Assembly: GCA_002917075.1 (NCBI GenBank)
Contig: NTMA01000045.1
Span: forward strand, 186,001-250,000
Length of the DNA stretch: 64,000 bases
Direction of reading: 5' to 3'
Source: Hawksworthiomyces lignivorus
Taxonomy: Eukaryota > Ascomycota > Sordariomycetes > Ophiostomatales > Ophiostomataceae
The first letter of the stretch is position 1. The number at the start of each line of letters is the position of its first letter. The notes under the pieces were generated by a model that worked only from the letters and a program-made list of their open reading frames with translations, had not been told where the DNA came from and made no database searches. Made by a program: the position numbers and the translations under genes. Shown here piece by piece: positions 52,477 through 63,734 of the stretch.

Positions 52477-54474
52477 GACTAATGAAGCTGTGTATATATT
52501 GTTCAAAATCAAAAGGGAATGCAAAAACTACAGTTTCAAGATCAAAATTGAACTCGATAATGAAAAAAGAGACGAGCAAAGCTACGAGGTGAAATAGACA
52601 AAAAAGTCGTACGTTTGCCAAGTTTACGCAAAAGTCCAACGTGGTTGACTGATTGGCGACGCAAGTGAGGGAGGGATGAGGAGATCCGGTTGCTTATTCC
52701 GTATTCTCAAACTACGTCACGTGGAGATGTTATGCCGTTTTATGCGGTCTCTCTCTTTTCACAGGATGTCTCTTTCTCTCTGCACGGAGTTGACAACTTA
52801 TAACCAGTACAGAAAAAAAATCTGGCCACTCGACGATGTCGTCGACCTGGCGTGCAGAATCGACTATTCTGACGGCTGTGTTCGGTGGAGAGACTGATAG
52901 TTCATGACCAGCGCGGAGCAATACTACCCTGCGGAATAGCCAAATTGTGCTAGTAGAAACGCAGCGCAGCACTCGGCTGTACAGGCATCCGAATAGCCTT
53001 ACATGAACGCCACGCTGGCACGACATGCAATTAATCGTACTCGCCAAATGCATGGCCTTCTTACCGGCCTGCGCTCGCTTCGTACTGGCCACAGCGAGAG
53101 TGGTCAGCAGCAGTGCATGCCGTGCAACCTCTGCAATCGTCGTTCTCGATAAGGACATGAGGCACGTGCCGTCTGTTTCGCTGGGGTTGAAGAGCGGCGC
53201 TGCCAAGAACATAATATATCTCACAAAGCACGCACTAATTAGTTCATGAGGCGAAAGAGACGGAGTAGTGGCCTTGCAATCTCGGAGCCGATTTTTCCTT
53301 CGGCGGTTCCTTTGCTTTTTCCATTGTTCATCCTGCTGTTCTGCTGTGTTGGTACGATATCAAGCAATACAAATCCATGGAGCCCATTGTTTTCCTTTGG
53401 GTTTTCCCAGCGCGCGAGAGCTATGCCTCTTGACACCCAGAATTGACAGAAAGGAGAAGTAAGAGGAAAGGACAAAAGAAAGGAGACACAGAAAACGCTG
53501 TCGCCAGCAAAGAGCACAATACCGAGAACCGACGCACGTGAATCCCCTCATGTGATGTTCCACCGACAAATTTAGTTATCACACTAGAAAATCTCGTCCC
53601 GCCAACCGTAGAAAAAGGGTCCAGAGTTGGACTGGTAAACGCCTTTCCTTCTCCTCGCTTGCTCCTCCGCTGTAGATGGCGGCGGGAAGAAGAGAGGAGG
53701 AACCGAAACATACAGAGCACAAAAACGAAAGAATAGAACACATGACAAGTACAACCCAGCGCAGTTAAAAAAAAAAAAAAGAATAGTAGAATTGGTTCAA
53801 AATGACAGGCAAAGAAGTGAAACAAGAACTCAAGATTAGAGGGCAATCTCCTAATGTCAAATGGAGTGGAGTGCGATTCCAAAATGAGTCGCCAGCCACG
53901 GTCCAAGGGGCCACATGCGGGAAGAACCCGCATGCCTCCCTCACTCCGCATCGGCTGTCTTGTGTGTGCGTACCGGCCAAGTGGGATGAGAAAAATAACG
54001 AATGGGGAAAAATTTGCGTCATTCTCTGGTACGCACACACAAGCACATGCAATCACACAATCGCAAGCACGGACGTGCGCGCCCCTAGGCGCACTCCGGC
54101 ACGGTGGGAAGGAGCTTGCGAACAAAGTGCGGCATGGCGCCGCGCGCCTGGTCGGAGAAGTCCGGCTTGGCGCTTCGGGTGGAGGACGTGACGATGGTCG
54201 TCGATGTCGCGGTGGTCGTCTTGGCCGAAGATATTACGCGTCCCGGCGACGGAGCAGAGGACGGCGGCGAGGCCGAGGATGACCTTGTGGGCGACTTGAG
54301 CGGCGACCTGGCGGACTCCGACGACGACCTCGTGGAGCTGGACGACTTGGACGACTTGGACGACCGCGAGGTCGGCCGCGCGGAAGGTGAAGAGGAAGAC
54401 GGGCCTGCAGGGTTGCGGTGGGACAGCGGAGAGTGTGCTGTCTTCTGCAGGCGGTCCACAGGCCCGTCTAATCG
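52477..54474. other. 2 kb spacer with a GC-rich open frame at its end
   Basis: 52477-54080 is AT-rich DNA in which I see no gene; an A-run lies at 53766-53780. The part from 54085 to 54474 is clearly GC-richer and contains an uninterrupted minus-strand frame, described separately. Confidence 0.5.
54085..54474 (-). other. GC-rich open frame in phase with, and directly after, the SF3b14 stop codon
   Basis: Reading on from the TGA of the SF3b14 gene, the same frame stays open for about 130 codons to a TAG at 54087-54085. The composition is Ser/Pro/Arg-rich (for example SARPTSRSSKSSKSSSSTR), ending DFSDQARGAMPHFVRKLLPT and VPECA. Codons end mostly in G or C, unlike the surrounding spacer. The only in-frame ATG is near the end, so it is not a free-standing simple gene. 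It could be a stop-readthrough or alternatively spliced extension, an exon of an unrecognised gene, or a GC-rich 3' untranslated region that is open by chance. A second minus-strand frame is also largely open with C-ending codons. Confidence 0.35.
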
Positions 54475-54969
54475 TCAATCGATGCCGTGCTGCTTCTTGA
54501 GCTGCGCTAAACTTTCCTTGCGAGCGTCGAGGTCCTCTCTTGACTTGGCCATCTTCTCTGGCTGGTGGTATAGAACTGGAAGAGAAGAGTTAGTTTCCGA
54601 GACAAAGAAGCGCATGAAAGCACTGCAGTGCAGAAGGTGTCATTCTACTTACCAACAAGGTAACGGTTCTGGAAGTTGAAGCCGTTTAGCTTGTCGCAGG
54701 CCTGTTTTGCATCCATGACATCTTCATAGACAACAAACGCGGTGCCTTTGGTGTTGTTGGCGATGCCCTGTCGCACTTGGCTGTTTGGGATGTTAGACTC
54801 TATATCTTCAAACAAGAAGCACATGAGAGAATCTCGAGGGAAGAATGCAGAATGCAGAATGCACGTACCGAATCGGGCCAAACTTGCCAAAGAGCTCAAA
54901 GAGCTCTTCGGGAGTGACGTTGTAGCTTAGATTCTTTACGAACAAAGCTCTGTTCGCGATGGATGCCAT
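54475..54969 (-). CDS. Splicing factor 3B subunit p14 (SF3b14/SF3B6), with apparent frameshift
   Basis: SF3B6 orthologue: a small RRM protein that binds SF3B1 in the U2 snRNP and lies at the branch-point adenosine. I infer three exons: 54969-54870, 54780-54653 and 54575-54475. The protein reads [20 protein letters not shown] then EEL, with RNP2 as LFVKNL. Later come [20 protein letters not shown] (RNP1 GTAFVVYE), [20 protein letters not shown] and the tail ending [11 protein letters not shown]. Exon 1 is one base short. After PEEL the sequence CTCTTGAGCTCTTTGGC lacks one T relative to the expected codons for [11 protein letters not shown], so the frame shifts until exon 2. With one T restored the product would be 109 aa, the normal fungal length. 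A sequencing or assembly error is the likeliest cause because the family is conserved and normally essential. Confidence 0.85.
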
Positions 54970-57589
54970 GCTGTGATCAGTAACTGGCCTTTTTGGATTC
55001 GAAATACGACGACACGGGACCAGAAAAAAAAAAAGAAAAGCATTAATGCAACCAGCCGCGCAACTTTTGAAAATTCAAAATAGATACTATGAGATTTGCG
55101 ATGTACGGGCTCAATGCAGAGACGTGTTCGATATTCCCCGTTGACGACGTGTGATGCGTCCCGACGCGAGTATGATGGATTAGGTAGTTGGACACGTTGG
55201 ACGTTGCCGATATGGTGGAAGAGCCTCACGGCCCGTACGACCAAAAAAAATAGGAAACAGAACCGCCACAAAGAGATGAACAACAAGAAAGAAAAGAACC
55301 TACCGATTGACCTCCGGGGCAAGCCTGCCTGCGCGACTCATATCTTGATGGCAGGCTGTTCACGAGACACGATGAATTCTAGATTCTGGAGTATCGAACA
55401 ATCGGAATAAAAACTGGGGTCGAAAAAGGGAGGGAGAGGGAAAAGAATCGGCGTCGACCAGAAGCTTGGCAAAACCGTCAGACTGCTCGATGTACCGACT
55501 TTTTTGTCTAAAGAGCGGAAATCGTGAGATGCTGGTGGTGAAGAGGGTTGGCGACGACGACGACGGAAGAGGCTGAAAGAGACGACGACGAACATCAAAA
55601 TTGAAGATTGCGTGGTGTGAAAAAGAAGGAAAGAGCGAGGTTTTTGCAGACCGGGGGGGTAATAGGCAAGTATTAGGGAAGGAGCGGCGGCGAAAGAGAG
55701 AGAACGTAAGGAAGGAGGGGAGTGGGAACACCAACAGGGAAGCGGAAGGAACACAGTGGATTTTGCAGTGGCTGCGACGGAAGGAACTACTGGGACAACT
55801 GACTGCTCCGTGTGCTACAGTGGGAGAGTGGCTGGAATTTGAGTGGGCAGAGGCAAAAGAGCACTGTGGAATAGTGGATGCTGGCTCGGCTGGCTGGCCT
55901 GCTGGCCCGAAGAGACAGACACCAGACAAAGAAAATTGGAGAAGAGGCACTGTGCTACCACGCAGATGATGTAGTGACTAAGCGTTACGCACTGTAATGA
56001 CAGGGGACACGTGAACATCTCAGCCAATCGCTGCTTGTCCAACTTCAAGCCAGAGTGGGGTCTGCATATGTACTGTCTCACCCGCCAATGTGGAAGCCTG
56101 AAGAAACCGCTAAAAAGCGAAAAAAGTGAACTGTAGAATTTGCTGGGAGAGAGGGATCTTCGCTGTGGCCTTGCTGGTGTGGCCTTGGTGCATCTGAGCA
56201 TCATGTATTACTTGCTCGGCTTTTATTCCTTGCTTCCCTCGGATTCGGATTCACGAGTTCAAACATAGAAAAAATTTAAGAAAATAAAAAAAAAGCTAGA
56301 CCCGAGGCGTGGCCACTCTGCAATGCAGCTCGGTGTAGCTTACAGGCGGCTGCAGGTCTGAATCGATAACGCCGCCTCGGGAACAGCGAGGACTCGGCGT
56401 TGCCTAATCCCCGGGCTCAGAAAATCGAACAGCGAGTCCGACGCCCGAAGAGGTGCCTAGACATGACGACTTTTAGCGACAGGTTCGCACTGGGAGAAAC
56501 AGGTTTCCAGTATGGAGTAATTCCTGTCTCGCATCTATTCAGTTACAGCCATGCAGCATGCACATCATTTCACTTTATGGATATGTACTCGTACTCGCAA
56601 GCACAAGACGTGGAACCAGGCCATTGACCGCCTCGAATAATTCCACATTGAATGGCTTTCATGGGTTTTCTCATGTTATTCACCTGCTGCTCTCCCTCTT
56701 CAATATGGTGATAAGCACACCACTCTCGCATTCTGGGGAACAGGCCTTCGCAGCCCGAAGAGGGGCGTCATTCCTATGCTGAATTTGACTATTATTGCTC
56801 GTGTGGAATAGAGCTATGCCTAGGTACATTGTGAAACTAACATCAGATATCGCGGTGTTGGAATGGGGTGATGTTTTTCAGAACGTTATTAGTGGGAACG
56901 AAGACCTAGAAAGAACACACGAAGAAAGAGTTCAGACCATAGAACCGTAAAATAGATGCAGACTTTCTGTAAGAAAGTGTGATAACTAGGAGATTTTTTT
57001 GTCCTTTTCTTTTTCTCAACTCCGATCGTTTTTAATTCAATACCACCGCCCAATGTGCGAATCATTTCAATGGACGATGTTGAGATTTGTCGGCGATTAG
57101 CCCTGTTTCTAAGCGCTGAAGGGCAATGGTGGGCTGCCCCTGATCAGGGGGACGGCATGGAGGAAACAATGGGAAACACGGGAATTCCCATCCCCTCCTC
57201 CAGGCCGTGTTACTCCCATTCCCTCCCCTGAAGACACCCTCCAAAACAAAACATTAGTTGATTTTCCGGGGGAGCCTGGCTTCTATTATAACCTTAACCA
57301 GTATTATAATTCAGAGTACTTTTTGCACTTTTGGTGCATACACGTGTTTTGCCTCCGGCTGGCTAGAATTGCTCGCCTCCTCTTTTTGTCAACCTCACAG
57401 CAAAAAAACAAACACACTGTCAAACGACAACACAACCATCGACTCCCAACGAGACGGAAAGGAGGACAACACGAGCTGCCCAGCTCAGTCCAATTCTTCT
57501 CCTCGTCTTCCTCCTCGTCCAATTCTTATTCTTGTTGATCAAGCAGATCCATCAATTCTCATCCTTATCATACTCCCTTTCTTACCGAA
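54970..57589. other. 2.6 kb divergent spacer between SF3b14 and the zinc-binding protein gene
   Basis: No gene is supported. The first part (55000-55970) is GA-rich on the plus strand, i.e. CT-rich upstream of the minus-strand SF3b14 gene. An A-rich block lies at 56270-56300. The stretch 56300-56470 is GC-richer, but I could not fold it into a tRNA or match a coding motif. Confidence 0.5.
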
Positions 57590-58504
57590 ATGCCGTCTGT
57601 GGCCCAGGAAGGGCCGCAGGGAGAAAATGGCTGGGCCGGCGGCGGCAGCAGCAACGCGACGAGCAACGGCAGCATCCTCACAAAGAAGCGGCGGCGCGAC
57701 GAGTTTATGAATGCAGCATCACCCTACAACCTGCACACCCTACACGGTGCGTTCCCTCATCGGGCATCGCCCCCTCGAGAAGGCGGCAGCGGTAATGCCC
57801 ACGACGTCCTGGCCATCTTTGTGCACGGCAACGACCTAGATCGCGCACACCGCGGCGAAGACCATTATAGCCTCGACGGCACCTCTTCCTCCTCATCTAT
57901 TCCTCCTGCGTCTTCCACCTTCTCTGCTTCCAACCGAAAGATCTTGCCGCTGGCCAAGCGCCTGCGGCTAGCCGACGATGGTGAGAGCGACCGCCGGTCC
58001 ACCAGCACCGGCAGCAGACCTCAAGCAGGCCACGACCGGACGCCCGCAGCGGCGCCGGCCAGCATCACGACGCCCTGTCACATCTGCCACCGCCGGCCGC
58101 GCCGCAAGTGCGACCTCGACTCGCTGGCCGACTGCGAGGGGTGCGGTGCGCGCACCTGCTTCGTGTGCCTCCGGGAGTGCCTCGGCTGGGAAGCAGAGGC
58201 GGAGACGCCGTCCCGGCAAGAAGGCGCCGTCGACGATCCGAGAGACGAGCACAACAACCACAACAACAGCCACAGCAACAACAATGACGACGGCAGCCAT
58301 CCGCAGCACCAGCACGCGGCGTCGTTCAGCATGATGACGGACGCCGAGACGCCAGTCCAGGGTAACCCACCTCCGCGTCGGCCGCTGCCCTGGTCGTCCA
58401 CCAGCCGCGGCCACCGGCGCATGGTCTGCAGCCGGTGCTGTGTGGAGCGCGGCGAGGACGGCGACGTCGTGTGCCTGGGGTGCATGCCGTTTGTGGGCGA
58501 GTGA
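57590..58504 (+). CDS. Cysteine-rich putative zinc-binding protein, function unknown
   Basis: A single-exon gene for 304 residues. A basic stretch (KKRRRDEF) near residue 32 could act as a nuclear localisation signal. The cysteine pattern begins CHICHRRPRRKCD at about residue 163, continues CEGCGARTCFVCLREC (about 184-199) and ends with VCSRCCVERGEDGDVVCLGC (about 279-298). This gives at least eight paired Cys/His ligands in a RING- or PHD-like cross-brace order. An Asn/His-rich low-complexity insert (about residues 225-250) separates the two halves. The rest is Ser/Pro-rich. Similar cysteine patterns occur in uncharacterised Pezizomycotina proteins, but I cannot assign an activity. A nuclear role is only suggested by the basic motif. 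Confidence 0.72.
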   Translation: MPSVAQEGPQGENGWAGGGSSNATSNGSILTKKRRRDEFMNAASPYNLHTLHGAFPHRASPPREGGSGNAHDVLAIFVHGNDLDRAHRGEDHYSLDGTSSSSSIPPASSTFSASNRKILPLAKRLRLADDGESDRRSTSTGSRPQAGHDRTPAAAPASITTPCHICHRRPRRKCDLDSLADCEGCGARTCFVCLRECLGWEAEAETPSRQEGAVDDPRDEHNNHNNSHSNNNDDGSHPQHQHAASFSMMTDAETPVQGNPPPRRPLPWSSTSRGHRRMVCSRCCVERGEDGDVVCLGCMPFVGE

Positions 58505-59228
58505 ATATAGATTCGGCCCTGCTACTGCTAACTCTTTTTTTATGTTTCCTGTCTCTTTATCCTTTCAGCTCATGTTATCATCTGAGCAACGTCCTGGCGT
58601 TTGGGATCACGGAATCCATTAGGGCTGGAGGGCACGGACTTTGGCGTTTCTGTTTTCAATCTCTTTATATTTTTATATTTTTTTTTGTTTCGTTTCATTT
58701 CTCTTTCGTCTCTGGTCTCTCGAGACGTCATGGCCCAAGCATCGTATGTTCACCAGGAGCCGATATCCAAACAGTATGATATCCACAACATGGGAGTTTT
58801 CTGTTTTTTTCTTCCTCTGCGGCAGCTATTTATTTATAAAAATGCGGGCTCCATTGTATTCCATAGTATAGCATCCTCTCTCAAACCGATTCTTTTTTAG
58901 TCTTTTATGTGTCAGACTACCATGACAGGCATCAATTCGATGTTTATTTTAGATAGAAATCCTGTGATCACCAATGCCCTTGTGACAACTTGCCCTCACG
59001 ACTTGTGTGCATCTTTGAAAGGGTAGTACCGTATTTATACCGAGAGAAAAAAAAAATACAAGCTGAATTTCGCCTTTGAATATTCTAGTACTCGTACAGT
59101 ATGCAAGCAGACAGAAGAAAATAAAACAATCGAAAAAAGGAAGCCCGCTCCAGATCCCTCTCCCCCCCTCCAGTTTCCGACCGGCGCCCTCTTTCTTTTT
59201 TGCTCCCCCAGCTCCGCTCCCCTCTTTC
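58505..59228. other. Convergent spacer between the zinc-binding protein and RPT1 genes
   Basis: T-rich DNA containing both 3' ends. No gene is seen. Confidence 0.6.
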
Positions 59229-60867
59229 TTAGTTGTACTGCATGTACGACGCGGTGGAGTTGAACTTGAGGTTGGCTTTAATGACCTTGTCGACGGCGCT
59301 GAGAAAGTCCTTTTCGGAGGCGACCTTGCGGCGGGCGCGGATGGCGAACATGCCGGCCTCGGTGCAGACGCTGCGCAGCTCGGCGCCGGTGGCGTTGGGG
59401 CAGAGGCGGGAGATGAGCTCCCAGCGGATGTCGCGCTCGACGGACATGCTCTTGGCGTGGATGCGCAGGATGTTGGCGCGGCCCTCGAGGTCGGGCAGGG
59501 AGAACTCGATCTTGCGGTCGATGCGGCCGGGCCGCATCAGGGCGGGGTCGAGGGTGGAGGGCCGGTTGGTGGCGAACATGACCTTGATGTTGCCGCGGGC
59601 GTCGAAGCCGTCGAGCTGGGTGATGAGCTCGAGCATGGTGCGCTGGACCTCGTTGTCGCCGCCGGCGCCGTCATCGAAGCGGGCGCCGCCGATGGCGTCG
59701 ATCTCGTCGAAGAAGATGATGCAGGCCTTCTTTGTGCGGGCCATCTCGAACAGCTCGCGCACCATGCGGGCGCCCTCGCCAACGTACTTCTGCACGAGCT
59801 CGCTGCCGATGACGCGGATGAAGGTGGCGTCGGTGCGGTTGGCGACGGCGCGGGCGCACAGCGTCTTTCCCGTGCCGGGGGGGCCGTACAGCAGGGCGCC
59901 CTTGGGCGGGTCGATGCCCAGGTCGACGAAGCGCTCGGGCGACAGCAGCGGCATCTCGACGACTTCGCGCAGCTTCTCGACCTGCTCCTTGCAGCCGCCG
60001 ACGTCGCCGTAGGTCACGTCGGGCTTCTCCTCGACGGTCATCATGGTGACGCTGGCGTCGATCTTGGGCGGCAGCGGCAGCAGGATCTGGTACTTGTTGC
60101 GATCGACGCCCACCCGCATGCCCTCCTCGATGTCTGTCGGGGCCACGCGGTCGCCCAGCTGCACCACGAACTTGGCGATCTGCTTCACGTTGATAACGTA
60201 CTTGCTCTTGGAGTCGTCCCGCTCGTCTGCAATGATCTTGGTGCACCGCGCCACCTGCAGCGGCTGCTCCTCGGACATGCGCTGCCGGTCGGCTGCCACG
60301 TCCCACAGGTGCGGCGGTGCGAGGCCCGTATCGGATTCCTGGCGGAGAAAGCGCAGTTAGTCTCTCTGTCTTGTCTCTTAGTCAGAGGCACGCTCGCCTC
60401 CCTTCCCGCTTTCCGTCCACAGCAACCAAAAAAACAACATACCTTTACGCCAATCTTCTCGTCCACGCTCTGCTGCTTCTCCTTTATTTGCTGCTCGAGC
60501 TTCTTGATTGCGGCGCCATAGGGGGCAGCACCGTAGGTCTTAAGTACTTGGATATCCCTGAGATGAGGCAGAACATTAGTGAGCTGCACAGCAGAGGAAG
60601 AAGGGGCATCTTATCCAATTCAAATCTAGACGTACTCATCTGTCAGCGGCGCAATCTTCTTCTCTTCGATCTCGTCGTCGGCGAAGTTCTTCTGGTACTT
60701 CTCCCAGTTGTTGCCGGTTGCGGAAGGCTAGAGAACATCATGGCTTGTCAGTAACGAGATGGATCGAGCAGCACAGGTGACAGCCAGCATAATGCAGAGC
60801 AAAGCAACGATTGTCACGGCAGAATAAGGTGCCTCTCATGCTGCAAGATGTGTGCAGGACCTACCAT
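59229..60867 (-). CDS. RPT1: 26S proteasome regulatory subunit RPT1 (AAA ATPase)
   Basis: RPT1 is one of six AAA ATPases forming the base ring of the 19S particle, which unfolds ubiquitinated substrates and feeds them to the 20S core. I infer four exons: 60867-60865, 60727-60636, 60557-60443 and 60338-59229, totalling 439 aa, the standard length. Exon 1 carries only the ATG. The N-terminus reads [19 protein letters not shown], followed by a coiled-coil ([20 protein letters not shown]). The OB region and AAA domain follow. Walker A is GPPGTGKT (about residues 222-229), Walker B is [10 protein letters not shown] (about 275-284), and the second region of homology is [20 protein letters not shown]. 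The C-terminus is STASYMQYN. All splice phases agree. It is divergently transcribed from CCT4. Confidence 0.96.
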
Positions 60868-61638
60868 CTTGGCAGAAGCGCAACGGCGATGGTTCTGTTC
60901 GTTTGGGGTGCCCGGGGTACCAGAGGCTGGTGGAGAGAGGAAGCACAGTCCTGGTGCGGTGAATGGATGAAAGGGGCTCGTTCTGTTCGTCGTCGATGCT
61001 GGGGATATCTTGAACGAGGTCGTCAGATTGAGATGGTTTGATTTGTCAGAGAGGTGTTCAATGATAAAGAGTCGAGTTCGGTGATTTACTGAGAAGTGCT
61101 TGCTTAGATGGATGGAGGTTTACTAGTAGCAGACGCGGATACGACAGCCAGTTTGGGTCGTTGCCCCCCAGCAAAAAGGCGTAAGCCGTGTTGCCTTGAG
61201 CTCGTCCCTTTGCACCTTCCAGCAGAATCCAGAGCAGCTGCCGTTGGCTGCAGGGGCTAGTCCTTTTTAGGGATAGCGTTTTAAGCGGCGCATCGAAGCC
61301 CGATAACTCAATACAGTTGTTTGTAATATGCGATTATACTGAATAGCTCTCAAAGCAGTACAATTTATTTTTTCTGTGCCTTTTTGGCCCCGCCAAACCA
61401 AACGGTGAAGCTTTGGTGATAGGGAAAGCTCCTCTCAAGGCATCCAGCGAAAAAAGAAAAAACATTGCCGCATTTCACCACTCTTCACCATATCGCCACT
61501 CGATTCTCGACGGCTGATATCTTCTCCTTTTTCGTGTCTTCTGTTTCTTTTCTTTTCTTCATAGACAGAAAATACCTCCCAGACATATAGAGCACCACTT
61601 CGATACGCCCCCCCTCCTCCACCCCCCCTATACAGATC
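60868..61638. promoter_or_regulatory. Shared divergent promoter region of RPT1 and CCT4
   Basis: A spacer of 771 bp separates the start codons of two divergently transcribed protein-quality-control genes. No ORF is supported. The CCT4 side ends in a CT/C-rich leader (61540-61635). I did not find a clear Rpn4-type PACE or a perfect heat-shock element. Confidence 0.5.
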
Positions 61639-63734
61639 ATGGCAGCAGTGGCCCCCTCGGGCGGTGCCCCAGCAAATGCTGCTTTTCGCGTACGATTCAC
61701 CACTCCTCCCTCCCCCTTTCTTCTACGAGAGTATCCATGGGAGCTGTCGTAATTCCCAGTTCCTATGCGGGCATCTATTAACATGTTTGCTGCAGGATAA
61801 AGAGAAGCCCATGGCCGTTCGGTCAGCGAACATCGTCGCCGCACGAGGTTGGTGCTCCTAGATGTCCCCCAGATAGCAGTTTCCCCCACAATCTCCTCTT
61901 CTCCTGCTCTGCTTTCGCAAAGCTTCTCCAGCATGCTGACCCTTTGCCTCTTCCACAGCCGTCGCCGATGCCATCCGCACCTCTCTCGGCCCCCGCGGCA
62001 TGGACAAGATGATCCGCAGCGGCAAGGGCGAGACCATTATCACCAACGACGGCAGCACCATGCTCAACAGCATGGCCGTGCTGCACCCGACGGCCAAGAT
62101 GCTGGTCAACCTGTCGCACGCCCAGGACGTCGAGGCCGGCGACGGCACCACGTCCGTCGTCGTCATCTGCGGCGCGCTGCTGGGCGCCGCCGACCGCCTG
62201 CTGTCCAAGGGCATCCACCCCTCGGTCATCTCCGAGGCGTTCCAGCGCGCCGCCGCCGCCGCCGTCGCCGTCCTGCACGACATGTCCGTGCCCGTCGCCC
62301 TGACCGACACCGCCGCCCTGCTGCAGGCCGCCAACACCTCGCTCAGCTCCAAGATCGTCTCCCAGTACGCCAACCTGCTGGGGCCCATGGCCGTCAACGC
62401 CGTCACCAAGACCATCGACCTGCGCACCGCCGACAACGTCGACCTCAAGAACATCCGCGTCATCAAGAAGGTCGGCGGCACCATCGAGGACAGCGAGCTG
62501 GTCGACGGCCTCGTCCTGACCCAGCCCGTCCTCAAGAACGCCGGCGGGCCCATCCGCGTCGAGAAGGCCAAGATCGCCCTCATCCAGTTCCAGCTGAGCC
62601 CGCCCAAGCCCGATGTGCGTTTTGTTTTCTGTTCTCTCTCTCTCTCTCTCTCTCTCTCTTTTGTTTCTCCTCGTGACTCGTGCTGACCCCTTCTCTACCT
62701 CCCAGATGGAAAACACCATCGCCGTCAACGACTACCGCCAGATGGACAAGATCGTCAAGGAGGAGCGCCTGTACCTGCTCAACATGGTCAAGAAGATCAA
62801 GAAGGCCAAGTGCAACGTGCTGCTGATCCAAAAGTCTATCCTGCGCGACGCCGTCAACGACCTGTCGCTGCACTTCCTGGCTAAGCTCAACATCCTGGCC
62901 GTCAAGGACATTGAGCGCGACGAGGTCGAGTTCATCTGCAAGTCCACCGGCTGCAAGCCCATCGCCGACATCGACTCCTTCACCGAGGACAAGCTGGGCG
63001 CCGCCGACCTGGTCGAGGAGGTCACCTCGTCGGGCTCGCGCCTCGTCAAGATCACCGGCACCCACGCCGGCGCCGCTGTCGCGCCGGCAGCGTCGTCGTC
63101 TTCGTCGTCGTCGTCGTCCGCCGCCGCCGCCGCCGCCGCCGCCGCCTCTTCCACGTCTTCGTCTTCAGCCGCCACCCCCGCTGCCGGCGGCGCCGACGGC
63201 AGCGCCAGCGTCAGCGGCCCGCCGGCCGCGTCGTCGGCCGTCACCGGCTTCACCGGCCGCACCGTGTCCGTGGTCGTGCGCGGCGCCAACGCCCTCATCC
63301 TCGACGAGGCCGAGCGCTCGCTGCACGACGCCCTGTGCGTCGTGCGCTGCCTGGTCAAGAAGCGCGCCCTCATCGCCGGCGGCGGCGCCCCCGAGATCGA
63401 GGTCGCCGCCCAGCTGACCAAGCAGGCCCGCGCCCTGACCGGCACCGAGGCCATCTGCTGGCGCGCCTTTGCCGAGGCGCTCGAGGTCATTCCCACCACG
63501 CTGGCCGAGAACGCCGGCCTCAACCCCATCAAGGTCGTCACCGACCTGCGCCACCGCCACGCCGTGCTGGGCGAGCGCACCGCCGGCGTCAGCATCAAGG
63601 CCGGCGGCGTCAACGCCGACATCGCCAAGGAGAACGTGCTGCAGCCGCTGCTGGTCAGCACCAGCGCGCTGGAGCTGGCCGCCGAGACGGTCAAGATGAT
63701 CCTGCGCATCGACGACATTGCGCTGAGCAGGTGA
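61639..63734 (+). CDS. CCT4: Chaperonin TRiC/CCT subunit delta
   Basis: CCT4 is one of eight subunits of the cytosolic chaperonin TRiC, which folds actin, tubulin and WD40 proteins with ATP. I infer four exons: 61639-61689, 61796-61847, 61959-62614 and 62706-63734, giving 595 aa. Conserved elements are [28 protein letters not shown], the ATP-site motif [37 protein letters not shown] and [20 protein letters not shown]. The C-terminus ends [12 protein letters not shown]. The protein is about 65 residues longer than usual because of a Ser/Ala/Gly insert at about residues 372-435, between KITG and [10 protein letters not shown], where the chain returns from the apical to the intermediate domain. 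Intron 3 contains a (CT)n run at about 62635-62660. Confidence 0.95.

Noticed and set aside
53421..54125. 234-codon minus-strand open frame
   Set aside because: Phe/Leu-rich translation of T-rich spacer, without motif or codon bias.
56290..56470. GC-richer patch considered as a tRNA or other structured RNA gene
   Set aside because: No consistent cloverleaf, A box or B box could be found by eye.
59076..60521. 481-codon plus-strand open frame opposite RPT1
   Set aside because: Antisense shadow; RPT1 with Walker motifs lies on the minus strand.
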